A DNA stretch of 64,000 bases, taken from the NCBI RefSeq assembly GCF_918797505.1, contig NC_092794.1, forward strand, positions 72,329,345-72,393,344. Direction: 5' to 3'. The DNA is from Bemisia tabaci. Lineage: Eukaryota; Arthropoda; Insecta; Hemiptera; Aleyrodidae. Made by a program: the position numbers and the translations under genes. This document shows positions 34,194 through 46,613 of the stretch, in pieces (position 1 is the stretch's first letter; every line of letters starts with the position of its first letter). The notes below the pieces were generated by a model, which was not told the origin of the DNA, searched no databases, and worked only from the letters and a program-made list of their open reading frames with translations.

Positions 34194-34812
34194 ATGGGCC
34201 TGTTGCAAACTTTTGCTAGAGCAAAACTAAGAGTTGTTACTTATAGATAATGCCTCAAAAATCACGATGAGCGCATCGGCAAACTCTGAAATGCACTCAT
34301 AACTCCACAATCTGCGTAAGAAATTTGCGGTTTTTTGAGCTTCCCGCTTTAAAAACGATACTACGGCACAGGTGAACATTTTGTAAGAGGAGTCGTTCCA
34401 TCGTCGGCAATAATCATCATAGTCGACGCCAATCCGCCAAAACACGTTTGATGGGACGAGATAACACCTGAACTGGATTAGACCAGATAACAATCGGTGT
34501 GTTAACGTTCATATTTTCCACGCCCGAATTGATTGACCTTGAACTCTCCTTGAATTACGCGCGGAACTGCGTGCAAGCGTCGGCCATGATGAATATCGCC
34601 GACGATGGAGCGATTCCTCTAACAAAATGTTCACCTATGCCGTAGTATCGTTTTTGAAGCGGGAAGCTCAAAAAAACGCAAATTTCTTACGCAGATTGTG
34701 AAGTTATGAGTGCATTTCAGACTTTGCCGATGCGCTCATCGTGATTTTTGAGGCATTATCTACAAGAAACAACTCTTATTTTTGCTCTAGCAAAAGTTTG
34801 CAACAGGCCCAT
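34194..34812. mobile_element. 619-bp palindromic element with TA flanks
   Basis: The ends ATGGGCCTGTTGCAAACTTT and inverse are flanked by TA on both sides (34192-34193, 34813-34814), as in Tc1/mariner-type targets. Arms of about 240 bases are highly similar (CGATACTACGGCA, GAAATTTGCG, GAGTGCATTTCAGA). The loop (about 34436-34575) is unpaired. A truncated relative lies at 59104. Confidence 0.85.
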
Positions 34813-34950
34813 TATAGGATAACTATAAACCGCATAGCAAAGAGAGTTTTAGGACTGTTAATAATTTCTTACGCTAATTTGCATTTAATCGTATTCACAG
34901 AGGTATAATGAGGTAATCAAAAAAAAAAAGGTAAAAATGGCGTTCCGTGC

Positions 34951-35055
34951 ATCGATGAGTTGGTGCGCCATTTGACCGCTTGAGCGCACTACTATACTAG
35001 AGCTCTAGTGGCAGGTCGAAATTAAAAAAGCGCCGCCTATCGGCTGAGCGATTAA
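34951..35055. repeat. Dispersed repeat, GAGCTGGTGCGCC family, copy 3
   Basis: This has the same order of landmarks as 17348: CATCGATGAGTTGGTGCGCC, ACTATACTAGAGCTCTAG, GGTCGAAAT, GCGCCGCCTATCGGCTGAGCG. Confidence 0.6.
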
Positions 35056-36689
35056 AACTCAATGACAACCATTATATATTTTTCTCTAGAACTGTGGATG
35101 GTGCTAAATAAAATGGGATGGAAGAAGAGAATGTACTTTTTAGTCATGCTTGAAAATCGTGACTTTAATTTGAGACAAGTATTATCATCTTTTTCATATA
35201 TTTGGAGGTAGTTGGTTGTATCCATGTAGAACTTCTCATTCACGTATTGTTGAAAATCCATTATTTATCTCAACAAGGGGCAAAGAAATGACGTTCGAAA
35301 GTCTCATCTCAGTAATAACAATCTGCGCAGAAATCGGAAAATCATTTAGTATCCAGTAGTATGCTTTGAGTTCAGATATCTTTTATGCAAAATTTATTTC
35401 TTTTTTTCAAGAAGACATACTCAAAATTTAATTTCTCAATACTGTTTTCCCTTTTAATAGGTAACCTTCTGCGCCCCCGAAAAAAACTTCTCCTCTTCAA
35501 GCGCAACCTTCAAAGTTGTGTCAATGATCACTTGATATTCTAAAAAAATACTGACTAGCCACCCATAATTTTTTATGCTTCTCCTAAGGGCCAGCTTTAA
35601 CATTCTATAAAAAAATCTGCGGCTGGATCACAATAAAAACGCAGGAAATGAGTTATTGTAAATGAAATCATAATAACACTACGCGGTGAGTATTAATTAA
35701 ATTTATACAATAACTTTGGGTCTTAATGGCTAATACCGGAAACGTAAAATAATGAGAGTAGATAAAATACACTAAAGCTCCTGAAAATAAAAGAACACTG
35801 TTTTTCGGTGTTAAAAAGAGTGTAAATTCTTCCTTGTAAACAGTTGTGCGAGGGTTAATCCCATTTCGAGTTCAGCTAGCGATCGGCTGAGATAAGCAAG
35901 GCGCACTTGATTTATAACCAGTTCACCCCGAAAAATGAGGAAGTTAGGGGATTGCGTGCCAACAGGGAAGGCCTGTAGGAGCAAATTCGGAGTTTTACAC
36001 CACCGGTGGGCTCTACGTTGGGGTGTAGGCCGACTCAAAATTACCCTTAATTACAAACGATTATTGATGTTCCAGCCCGGAAAAGCGCCCAATTGCGTAC
36101 TAATTAACTACCCACATCACGCACTCATGACGGCCGTTTCGAGAAAGTCGGGAAAACTGAAGCTCCTGCAAGTGACTTACTCGTTCACAGAAACTTTTTT
36201 ATTTATTAATATTAATATTTTTATTTTTATACTTGAGCTGTGCGCCAGTTACTTTGGTTATTTACTTCCATGGTAAAAGAAAAAAAATAGCATTATTTTG
36301 TTTTCAAAAGGGAAGGATGAAGAGAGTTAGCACATAGTAAAAATTATGTTAAAAAAAAGAAACAGACTATAGTGGAAGATCACGTCATAGAGAACCCGTG
36401 GGGAAAAAAGTCCTTCACCGGGTCTCCGGAAGGGGGGGGGGGGGGGGAGAAGTGGACTTCAAGTTTAGTGGAGCGCATGAGTTCGAAAATTTTTAAAGGG
36501 CGAGTATTCAAAAGTAAATTTTTAAAAAATGATAGGGGGTGGAGGAAATTGTGTTTCCGATTTGTTTTTAAAGAAAAAAAAAAAAAAACAAAAAAAAAAC
36601 ACTCAGGCGGACTCCGCTTCAACGTATTGTATTGGAACAGCATTTTGTGTTAGAACAATCCTCCAACAATGCGGATTTTTGTGTCATTC
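35056..36689. other. Unassigned sequence with G and A runs
   Basis: No gene was recognised. A 15-base G run occurs at 36433-36447 and an A-rich block at 36575-36599. Confidence 0.4.
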
Positions 36690-37165
<476 letters not shown>

Positions 37166-37287
37166 ATAGCCACTGCCATTCACTCTTGACGGAAGGAGAG
37201 AAAGCAAGAGACGCAAAACAAACTTATTCTTAAACTCGACGGATAAATTAGGAGAAAAAATATAATATTTTAAATGGCTTCTCTACA

Positions 37288-37311
37288 AAGAAAAAAAAAA
37301 AAAAAAAAAAA
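37288..37311 (+). repeat. Poly-A run (about 24 bases)
   Basis: Homopolymer at the edge of a possible LINE remnant. Confidence 0.7.
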
Positions 37312-37620
37312 AGACCGGAGCTTTTTGAGTACACGTATTAAAGACAACTTTTTCCGGTAACGTATTCCAAACAAAGAAAAAGAAGATTGAAGTTGTATTC
37401 CAGCATGAGGCTTAATGTAGAAAATAAATTTTAGCCCTTCTCTCCGCATGAAAAATTTCATTTTTTCGAATCTTAGCTTTTGGCAGGAGAACATAATACA
37501 GCTGGTAGAAGTAAAAACTGCCTTAACTCGATTTTTTCGAAAACGTGGGTTGGTTCCTTTCTGATAAACTCGGTCCAATTTTCCTTCCTGTTGATCTCTT
37601 GAATTCGCTTCGTTCCCATG
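37312..37620 (-). pseudogene. Possible CR1-like LINE remnant
   Basis: On the minus strand one frame contains FVWNTLPEKVV. It resembles the W-N-x-L-P-x-x-V signature near the end of CR1/jockey-type ORF2. Two frames are open over the region (about 180 and 87 codons), suggesting frameshifts. The A run lies on the wrong strand for a simple poly-A tail. Weak call. Confidence 0.25.
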
Positions 37621-37819
37621 CAAAAGAGCAAGTTGTGAATAGAGGAGCGAATAGCTTGGCCTGGAACGTCCTCCACCTTTCTTTGTTTTAGCGCGTGCAA
37701 GGCACACTCGCAGACCCTGGATCGCATGTCGCGCACAGGCAGTGTTTTTTATCAAAACAAAGACTCTGTTCGCAGGGTAATTAAGTTGAACGATCGGAGA
37801 AAAGACTCGCACGACCCGC

Positions 37820-38462
37820 TCGCAGAGCTAAGGAAGAACGCCGTATGAGCCTTCAGACGTTGCCAAGTTTCTCTCGATAAAAAGTTATAATACTGTGAAA
37901 TTGAGGAGTTAGGTGCCAAAGGGGCGTCATTGACAAAATCGCGTTTTGAGTTATTCGTGTTCAAAGTTTGTTGTTGTACAAATGAAATGTATGTTTAAAG
38001 GTATGAAAATAATGTGGTAAGTTTAAATATAAATCATTTTATCAAGTTTAAGTTTGTACAATTATAGAAGCTCTGAATAATCGCGGGTTTTTTTTTTTAA
38101 AATATGGAGGTTAGGTACGTTCATTTTTAGCCAACCTAACAATAATAAAATTACTGTATCTCAGTGAATGTTTGACATAATAACAAGAAAATTGATACAC
38201 CTACATTTTAGGATATGAGGATTCAGAAAAACCGGTCTCTGCAAAAGGGGCGTCATGGACCTAACGCCCCTTTTGCACCTAACTCCTCAATTTGTGAAAC
38301 TTTTTTTCAAAATTTTCATCCAATTTTGTGCGCAATGTAATTTAAAATACCTGAAAATTTCAAAGAAAAATGTGCATGAATGTCGTCGAAAATACATGTT
38401 ACATCGAAGAAAATTTGGCAACTCCCGAATGTTCATACGGCGTTGTTCCTTAGCACGGCAGA
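37820..38462. mobile_element. MITE with GTGCTAAGGAAGAACGCCG ends
   Basis: GCTAAGGAAGAACGCCGTAT (37827) is matched inversely by ATACGGCGTTGTTCCTTAGC (38436-38455). Next inward are GTTGCCAA and AATTGAGGAGTTAGGTGC / GCACCTAACTCCTCAATT. The inner hairpin GCAAAAGGGGCGT/ACGCCCCTTTTGC lies at about 38239-38273. The roughly 270-bp centre is unpaired and may be an insertion. Confidence 0.72.
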
Positions 38463-38764
38463 ACACGTCCTTTCGGTCGGCAAGTGTTTCGCTTTCGACA
38501 ATCAATCGACACACCTGCGCGGGCGGCGCGGCGCCCTCCGAGCCAATTAAATTATCAGTCAGCCACACTCATGTAAGCTCGGCGCCTCTTGAAAAATTCA
38601 CCCGCAAGTCGATCCCAAGCTAGCGGGTCCAATTCTCTGTTCTTTCAACAACATCCACGCCTGCATGTATGATGATGGCGAGGTGCGGTAAGATAGAGTG
38701 TGCATATTCTCTAGGGAGAAAATGGACCTAGGGTTACATGGAGCTTTTCTGATCCAAAAAATGT

Positions 38765-39261
38765 GGCACACAGTGTATCGAGTCCATCAGAAAGGTCGAG
38801 CATGAAATTTTTGACTAAAACTGCAAAATTTTATGTTAATTTCGTCAAATTTTAAATTTTGAGGGGCGATTCTTGGTGGAGATTTTACGAGAAAACCAAT
38901 GGGACCATTTTTGTGACCACACAATTTTGTAAAAATGGAGGTGCGAGCTTTTCAAGTTTCCAAATTCTATAAATTCCTCACTCTTATCAGTATTATTATT
39001 TAAGGTGTTTTTTCTCCTTTGATTAGGTTTTTTGCACCTTACATTTTTAGCTTTGCGCATTTATCTTTTGTTTGTAAATATAGTATACTATAACTTTTCT
39101 TAATTTAACTTTAGCTTTTAAGTTAAGTTTATCATATTAGGTTATTAGATCATATTAATAATCTAAATTTATGTTAATTACTAGTTTAAGGCAGTGACTA
39201 TATAACTGAGCAGTTCAAAGTCCTGTAATTTATTGTATTTTGATGCAAATAAATTGAATTT

Positions 39262-39310
<49 letters not shown>

Positions 39311-39355
39311 CAAATTCTGCCCGACCTCTCTGATAAACTCGATCCTCTGTGCGGC
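38765..39355. mobile_element. 245-bp MITE (CACAGTGGATCGA ends) split by a retrocopy
   Basis: The ends CACACAGTGTATCGAG and CTCGATCCTCTGTGCGGCG match the family at 45062 and 56767. It is interrupted after AAGTTTCCAAATTCT at 38954-38968, which is repeated at 39304-39318. Without insert and duplication it is about 241 bp. Confidence 0.88.
38969..39303 (+). mobile_element. Poly-A retrocopy (transcript 3' end) in the MITE
   Basis: A 335-bp AT-rich insert ends with AATAAA (near 39247), then about 15 bases, then a pure A tail of about 34. It is flanked by a perfect 15-bp target duplication. These are the marks of LINE-driven retroposition. The sequence is untranslated-region-like with no recognised coding, so the source could be a LINE 3' end or a cellular mRNA. 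Confidence 0.85.
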
Positions 39356-39552
39356 GACTCCAGGTAGGAGGAGGTGGGAGCGGGTGAGAGAGGGTTGTTG
39401 CCGACCTTTGACGTTCATCACTTGCTCCACCTGTTACCAGCCTTGTCGCAGTAGATTCGAGTGAAAAAGACGTTTTAATGTAAGTCACAATATTGGATCC
39501 AAAACTGGGTAAATACGTCTACCGTCAGGATTTGAGTAAATATCACTGTTAT

Positions 39553-40110
39553 ACAGGGTTATCCAAAAGTCACCTACCACCCCTGTAACTTTTTTCCTAA
39601 TTGAGATAGAAGTTTGAAACTTTGGGAATGTTCCTCGGTTTAAGGTAGCAACTTTTTGGTCCCCCCAAAATTTTGGGGGGCTAACTTTTTTTTCAAATGA
39701 CAACCCCCCTTTTGTGATACCTCATTCGAAAGATAATAAAAAAAGAAAATTTTTGGCGCAAACCGCAGGTCAAAATGTTGATTTTTGACAAAATGGCAGC
39801 CGGTCAAAGTTCAAAAAGGCGGAAATTTGGCATCTCCGTTTTTTATCGGCGGATTGGTCTGAAACTCAGAATCTTAGGGTTTTTCGGGACGAGAAAAACG
39901 ATTCTGGCATTACTTTTCCAGAAATGTCAGTCCTTTTCAAAATGGCGGCGGTTAAAATGGCGGCTTAGAGCGGGAAGTGGATATTTAGGCTGCTTATTGC
40001 CGGATTTGTATGAGACTTGGTAACCGGGGATATTTCGGCACGAGAAGAACGAATCTTTCATTAGATTTTTGGAATTTTTAAAAACTTTAAAATGGTGGCG
40101 AAAATTTGAA
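39553..40110. mobile_element. Element with ACAGGGTTATCCA end and GGCGG repeats
   Basis: It starts like the 12934 palindrome end (ACAGGGT-ATCCA). The interior has two diverged direct repeats of about 155 bp (near 39850 and 40005), each with GAAACT(C/T)(A/G)G, a GAGAAAAACGA-type block and AAAATGG(C/T)GGCG. The layout echoes the 130-bp units at 6261. The right boundary is unclear. Confidence 0.5.
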
Positions 40111-40630
40111 TGGCGATGGTGGATGCGGATTTTCCACCAGACCACCAGAGTATTGACTTTCGTGCAAATCTATCGGTTTGGAACGTAACTATCCTGAAAA
40201 ATAAGTATTTTTGAGAGTACATTCGGCAACATTTGAATGTTCATACGGCGTTTTTCCTTTGCCCGGGAGCATTGGGCCTGAAACTATGAATCTGCCGATT
40301 GATTGAGCCAGTTCCACCCGCGCGTATTCTTCGTCCTCCGGCGTTTCCCACGCTCTTGTCCCCCGCCAAGGATACGAATTCGAGTGACTTTAAGCTCATG
40401 AACTTTCGAACAAAGCCAATCTTTCATGTTTCCATTCAAGTGCACTCGTGGATTCAAGGTTTCCGTCGCAACTTTTAGGAAAATGCAGTTATACAAGTTT
40501 CATAGTCAGCTACCTTGCCGCGTGACAAAACACAGCCTCGTATTTAATTGAGGTCACCGAGATACGGTAAAACATTTCGTTACATCTTCGTTTCCTGTAT
40601 TTTTAACAACCGAAAAATGATTTACATGTA

Positions 40631-40884
40631 CTGCCGTGCTGTGGAAAAACACCGTGTGAACCTCCAAGCGTTGCCAAATTTCCTTTCATAAAACGCGAAT
40701 TTCCTGGTGGATAGGTGAATATTTCTCTTCCAATTTTTCAGATAATTTTGTTCGCAATGTCACCTAGAGTCCCTGAAAAGTCCGAGGAAAAATATTCATA
40801 ACTTTCCTAAAAAATATAAATTTCATCGAAGGAAATTTGGCAACTCTCGGAGGTTCATACGGCGTTCTTCCTTAGCCCAGCAGT
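40631..40884. mobile_element. 254-bp MITE with CTGCCGTGCT ends
   Basis: CTGCCGTGCTGTGGAAAAAC, CACCGTGTGAACCTCC and GTTGCCAAATTTCC on the left pair with GGAAATTTGGCAAC, GGAGGTTCATACGGCG and the CCTTAGCCCAGCAG end. It is the best uninterrupted copy of the family at 37820 and 47201. A partial arm occurs at about 45520-45575 and another at 40217-40262. Confidence 0.82.
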
Positions 40885-40991
40885 ATAGCACTGTCTAACG
40901 TTTTTCCTTATTCCTTTTTCGCAAGCTAGTCAGAGATGCGACAAATTAGAGATGGAAGGAGAGGACCCATGGAGCGGGGTTTTATGATTTC

Positions 40992-41151
40992 GCCAAAGTG
41001 TGACAAGCGCCATGTGACGTTTCAAAATGATAGTTTGTGCTGCCGATAAAATTCAAAGAAATTTTCAAACATAATCAACCAAATATTTCTCTGTAAAAAA
41101 TAAAATGGCCGCGGAAATTTTAAAACGTCGCATGGCGCTTGTGATACTTTG
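40992..41151. mobile_element. Palindromic MITE, GACAAGCGCCATGTGACG arms
   Basis: CCAAAGTGTGACAAGCGCC (40992) pairs with GGCGCTTGTGATACTTTG (41134-41151). A relative lies at about 58985-59100, so short open frames in both places encode look-alike peptides by DNA homology only. Confidence 0.75.
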
Positions 41152-41709
41152 ACCGGAAAGTGACGAGTTTCACAACCTGAGATGTTTTCAAAGGAGGAGG
41201 GTGATATAATCCGGGGGGCTGGAGCGCATTTTTTACCTTTGACCGTATCACCATCCAAAATGTATTTTTGATTTCCTTATATGTCAAATACTAAACCTAC
41301 TCTCGGGTGCTCTCTAATTATTGTTGAGAAGCGACATACATACTTAAGGAGCAACCACTACTATTCATTTTTTTGTTTTCGATGTGAACCCAGTTTTACT
41401 AGCCAACAATTTTGCGAGGTGTATGCACAGGCACACTTACGCTGCGTGGAATAACACCTTCTTGTTATTCTGATAAAGTTTTCACTTGCAATTAATTACA
41501 CCGTAACGCAAAGCGGCGCCATGAGGCAGAGTGGCGGAGCCGTCGCAAATTAATTTAACCGTTCAAAACTTGAGGAGCTACTCACAGGGCTGTAGGTATA
41601 AATGATGGAGCAAGGAATTAAGTCTGATAACTCCTAAAAGGCGAGAGCGGGGAAGCCCTTTTGGATCTGCCCGCGTAAGTTCCAAATTAAACTCAATGAA
41701 CGACCAATT

Positions 41710-41831
41710 GGACGTATTTCTATCAAACGGAACTATGTGCATTAAGCCATGAGCCCTGAGACCCATAAGAATATATGCTTAACAGGGCTCACGTCATAAT
41801 GCACATAGTTCCGTTTGATAGAAATACGTCC
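41710..41831 (+). mobile_element. 122-bp GGACG hairpin MITE, copy 1
   Basis: GGACGTATTTC...GAAATACGTCC has arms of about 52 bases and is flanked by AATT on both sides. Stem segment TATCAAACGG pairs with CCGTTTGATA. The loop holds CCCATAAGAATATATG. Confidence 0.92.
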
Positions 41832-42110
41832 AATTACTTCTCGTGTCAACTGGGCCGTTTAGCCGGTCCTGTTTGATCATGTGCGAGAAAACGCAATGGG
41901 TGCTTTGTCATTTGCATATTGTTAGATTTTAGTGTTTCCAACAGGTGGAACCAAATCTAAGTTTCAACACAAGAAAAATGACGTGGTTCAGTCCCCAATT
42001 GGGTCCCGATGTGGTGCGGTCTTGTCAACCCACCGTTTTGACGCTGGAATTATCAAGATTTCATCGGACTAAAAAAGAAAAAAAAACTCATACGTGCGTA
42101 CTGAAGCTAT

Positions 42111-42218
42111 GTGACACCTAATGTATCCAGGTGTGACACATCTAATGTATCCAAGTGTGACACATCTTATGTATCCAGGTGTAACACATCTGTAATGTAT
42201 CCGGGTGTGACACATCTG
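42111..42218. repeat. GTGTGACACATCTAATGTATCC minisatellite
   Basis: About five units of 23-29 bp, each with GTGTGACACATC and ATGTATCC. Units differ by small indels and substitutions. Confidence 0.93.
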
Positions 42219-42471
42219 GTGCCGTCATCAGTGCCACCGTATTCTGTGCAGCCGTATCAGAAATAAAGAGAGGTACCTAAGTCGGTTTCCGTCATTCCAG
42301 ATGATGGAATTGGGCACACCTTTTAAGCAGAAGGGTGAAGGAGTGAATGCATCTACTCCAGCAAACAGTAAAAAAAATGAAGGATTTGGAGCGACGACAA
42401 GACTTTCTTTTAGAAAGGAATGCAAAAATGTCTAATAAAAATGCCTTTCATCGTTAAACATTTTGGTTTAA

Positions 42472-42507
42472 AAGCCGGTGTCCTATTCTAGAATAGGACA
42501 CCGGCTT
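42472..42507. repeat. Perfect 36-bp palindrome
   Basis: AAGCCGGTGTCCTATTCT is followed at once by its exact inverse complement with no loop. It could be a remnant of two MITE ends meeting or a short cruciform-forming site. Confidence 0.95.
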
Positions 42508-42519
42508 CCGGTGAGATCC

Positions 42520-43898
42520 GGAGTTCTTACTGACCCTAAACAATCAGAGTGGTATGAGTGCGGAGTGGGCTCGACCCTTTTATGGAGAGGATTTCAGTCG
42601 GGTCTATTGGAGGCAAAATAAGCCCCGAAGTGAGACGCACTCCACACTTCACCCCTAAATTTCAAACAGACTGTGATTCTGCTCGTCTTTGGGCAAGTTT
42701 TCCAATACCAAAAACTATCAAGAAAATTAGAAAGCCATTCTATACCGTAATGAACGCATACCTAATTTGTGACAAGAGGAAGATGTTGATCAAAATTGAA
42801 TCGCAGAACTTCAGTCCGGTCAACTTTAATACTACATCAAGAGGAAAATGAAATTTTTTTACGAGAAGGGCTTAAAATAATAACCGCACGTTTCTATTAT
42901 CATGAAAATGATTGTTGTTTGTTTATTCATTTGCGTTGTTCGGTGTAGGGGGTGAGATGAAGTTATTTTTCAGCAGGGATAAAGCACCCAGCGCGCGACC
43001 CTTATTTATGTAGAAAAATGATAATGACACCCACCGACATCGGGGGTGAAAGAGGGGTCAAAAGGGTAAGCGAGGGGGCCGGGGTGAATGGCTGGAGAGA
43101 AGGGGGCTTCGATGTGTTTAAGTGTCAACCTCTGCCCGGAATGACTGAAAGAAAAATGCTGAAATTGCAACGTCTTTATTTTTCATCCCGTCGTTCCTCA
43201 AGTAATTGTCTCTCCCCGCCTAGAGCCAAGCTCTAATCTGGTCCACAATCGTTCTTTTCCAGCAGGGATTTCATTCCCGCCCCCGCCCGCCCTGTCCCTA
43301 GCCTCCTTTGGTGGCCCTATCCATACATTTACATCTTAGCCTCAGAGATGCTGATTTTACCTTCCCCCGAGAAAAAGGTTTTCGGAGAGAAAGTTTTACA
43401 TTTTTTTCTTCCTTTTTTTCACTGAACGATTTTTCTCGTCCTTAACGGAGAACGGTTGTTTATATTGAATAGAATAATAAGATTTCTCGATGAACTCGTT
43501 ACCTAATTTCTCATTGCAACGTTTTGATTATAAATAAGATTGCAATTATTTTGTAATTATTAGGATTATGTGCAACGTCTCCTTTGCCCTTAAAAGTAAT
43601 AAAATTAAAATAATAAAGAAAATAAATTAAGGAATGAATGAAATAGTAGAAGAAATTTTAGGGATCTGACGGTCTTTCGCCGCGATTTTGCACTTATTAA
43701 CACAAAAACTGCCGTGGCCATGGATAGTCAATTCTAGCTGGAAATTTTCAAAAACTAGAAGCAGCAATAAAATCGCGTATGCTGATTTAGAATTATCATT
43801 TGAAATTCAAATTCAAATTCTAATTTTTGGGTTTTTCTCAGCCTTGCTTTCTGACCCTTTAGCATGAGCCACTAGACAAGGACTGAGGTAGAATAAGA
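42520..43898. other. Unassigned sequence
   Basis: No gene or mobile element was recognised; short C- and T-rich patches only. Confidence 0.4.
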
Positions 43899-44136
43899 GT
43901 TTGCTTGAGCAGGCAGATCAAAAAACATAAATTCGTTGGAATAGCTTTCTAGATTCACAATACACGGTCTCGTCAAGGTGCGTCGTTGACCTTGCAGTGT
44001 TGGATCGTGAATTCTCTTGTTGTGCTGCTTGCCTATTTTGAAATCTCTGTAAATGAAAACTAAAGGAGTTGATATGTGCGAGTTTATGACGCGCCTTATC
44101 AACACATTGTGTTGGAGTTCACTGCTTGTTTTCGAT
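43899..44136. repeat. 238-bp dispersed repeat, copy 2
   Basis: About 90% identical to 21631-21868, same orientation and length. Small differences are scattered evenly. Confidence 0.85.
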
Positions 44137-44903
44137 TAAGAAGACATCTAGGGTCGATTTTTTTTTAATTTTTTGAAAGTTTCAAGATTAGATCTCTAGT
44201 CCCCCGCCCAAAATAATATATGTTGCTTTGATGCAATTCAATGCCACAGAGGACTAAAGCCAAGAAACCGCTTGTTGCTTCCATGCAACGGTATGCAATA
44301 AAGGGTTATGAATATTAATTGTTAATAGACAGAATTTTAACAACATTACGATATGCTTGACTTGGTCCATGGAGAAATTACTGGGAAGGGTGAAGAGCTA
44401 GCTGGAGATAGCAGGGGCGAGAATTCCGACAGTCAAACAAGGTTCCCCCGATGGAAAGCCGCGATCTTTCAGGAGCAAGAAGCGGCGAGGTTATCACACG
44501 GTTTACTTCTCGCGCCGATAATCAATCTAGATTACAAGCAACATCATCAATTTGATTTGGGTATTGTGGTGGGAGATTATCAGAAGATGGGTGTCGGAGC
44601 ATGAGTGTGAATCGGGGAGGGTCCCGGTTGGGAGGGGCTGGATACGGGATATGGGATATGGGATACGGGGGTCGCTAAACCGCATGTGGAGCGAACACGG
44701 GTAACCGGGTAGGCCTCCCCTTTCCCGACCCAGACGAAACGTCAGATATTCCTCAAATTTTGATTTCTGCCTCGTTGGGTTTTAGTTGGCTCCTCAAAAA
44801 TTATATTCCATTTATCATCTTCGAGGAATCCCCTCCCCCTTCAGCCCTCGGTTTCAAAACCAAATGCTCGATACGATAGCCGTGTATTTAGAGGCCGGGA
44901 AAA

Positions 44904-45053
44904 GTAGCGAGGCGTGAATGATCGAGTATCGATACTTCCCCACCTGAAGCTTTGGTAAAGTATCGATTATTAAGGTGTCACCCTTTGTATCGATCCTTGA
45001 CCATAGGTTTAAATGGCAGATGAATCGAAACATCGCATAGTACGCCACGCCAC
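44904..45053. mobile_element. hAT-like palindromic MITE, copy 4
   Basis: AGTAGCGAGGCGTGAATGATCG...TACGCCACGCCACTG. The central dyad is eroded (GGTGTCACCC). No clear target duplication. Confidence 0.72.
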
Positions 45054-45061
45054 TGATGCGA

Positions 45062-45305
45062 CAGGCGCACAGAGGAACGAGCTACTAGAAGAGGTCGGAC
45101 ATTAACTTTTTGTCCAAAATTTCAAATTTTGATGCTAATTCCGACATGAATGCAAAATCAAGAAGTGTCTCTGAAGGGGAATTTCACGAAAAATCCAATG
45201 AAACCACTTTTAATATTTTTTGTTTCATGTTTTAAAAAATGTAAGCTTTCAAAGTTTCCAGATTTTGTCCGACTTCTCCTGTTGACTTGATCCAGTGTGA
45301 GGCGT
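45062..45305. mobile_element. 245-bp MITE, uninterrupted copy
   Basis: AGGCGCACAGAGGAACGAGC begins the element and TCCAGTGTGAGGCGT ends it. GAGGTCGGACATTAAC and inverse GTCCGACTTCTCC lie near the ends, and CCAATGAAACCACTTTTA lies inside. It starts 8 bp after the previous MITE. Confidence 0.82.
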
Positions 45306-46613
45306 CTTCTATACTGTCGTCCTAAAGAAAAATGTCGCATGAAGATTCGAATTTTAAAAAAAAAGACAAAAAAATGCACGATAGAAATTTTATTTTAGAG
45401 AAAAGTTTTGAATATGCTTTTATCGAATTTTTCAGACACTGGATTGTGTTGGGAATGAAATGCTCTTGGAAATTCGAAGACAAATGTTAACCAGTTTTCT
45501 AGTTTATTATATGTATCTAGAAGATTTGGCAACATTCGATTCCTCTTATGGCGTTTCCCTTTAGCACGGTATGTGAAGACTGGCGATGCTTCCTGTGAAT
45601 GCACAAAAAATACTTCAGTAGAAGCAGAAAATTTGTTGCTTTCGTGGATTTTTATTAATTTTCACCAAAAAATGTTGACCACTATCTGAAAAACCTTGAA
45701 AAATCGCACAGAGGCACCAAGTACTCGTGATACATTTCGCGGTTTTTAGAACAGTTCACTCCAATTTTAGCGGCAGACATTGTCGCAAAATTTGTGAACG
45801 TAGGTATTTAAATTTCAGTGGCCTATCAGTATGAAATTAATAATTCAATGTTTTCAAGGATGCTCTCTCAACTATTTTACTCATTTGTGGAGAAGGCACA
45901 TACTTGTATGCCTGATGAAAGGAGGGAAAAACGCGAAACCATGAATGAAGTTTAGGAAGCATTAGAAAATAAAGGGGAACGGAGAAACATTGGCATCAAA
46001 TTAATATTGTAGGTAAAACTTAAAATCCATGAAATTCATTACTTTCCAAAATTTGAAAACAGAAGAAATTCCTACAAAAAAAAGCCTCCTATGCAAAAAT
46101 GATTACTAGAAATAAAATTTGCCGTCGATGTTATCACCGAATTGAGCTAATTTTCGGTTACACAAGTCGTTTCAAACATTTGGTCAATTAATTAAACGAA
46201 TGAATGAAAATATAACTAAATTATAATAAAAAATTGGTGAAAAATACGTATAACCTGGCATCAAAGTACACACATGAAACCGACTGGGATAATCCAAGGT
46301 TTTTTGAAGGGACAGCATCCTACTGGGATTAAACAGAAAAGCGGGGAGTCTTAAAATTCAGCTCAGTTTTAGAGCGGCCCCATTTCAGCATGTTGTCAAA
46401 TTCTTTACAAATTTGTAAAATACCAACTCGAAAATTCTTTAATCGCATATGATTGCGTTCCTAGCTTTGATGTCAACATGTACCTATTATTAAGTTTGGT
46501 ATCATCATTGTACTAAATAATGCGGCTGCCAAAACTTACCGACGTTTAGTTATTATAGCAGACAACAAGCATAAGCTGCAAGCTAAAAAAATCCGTTAAT
46601 CTAATCTACAAAT
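45306..46613. other. Unassigned sequence with one MITE arm
   Basis: About 45520-45575 carries one arm of the CTGCCGTGCT family (GGCAACATTCG, TATGGCGTTTCCC, TTAGCACGG). The rest is unassigned. Confidence 0.45.

Noticed and set aside
41022..41258. Minus frame resembling a plus frame at 58933-59169
   Set aside because: The shared peptide (FPxPFYFLQR) is explained by DNA homology between two MITE copies.
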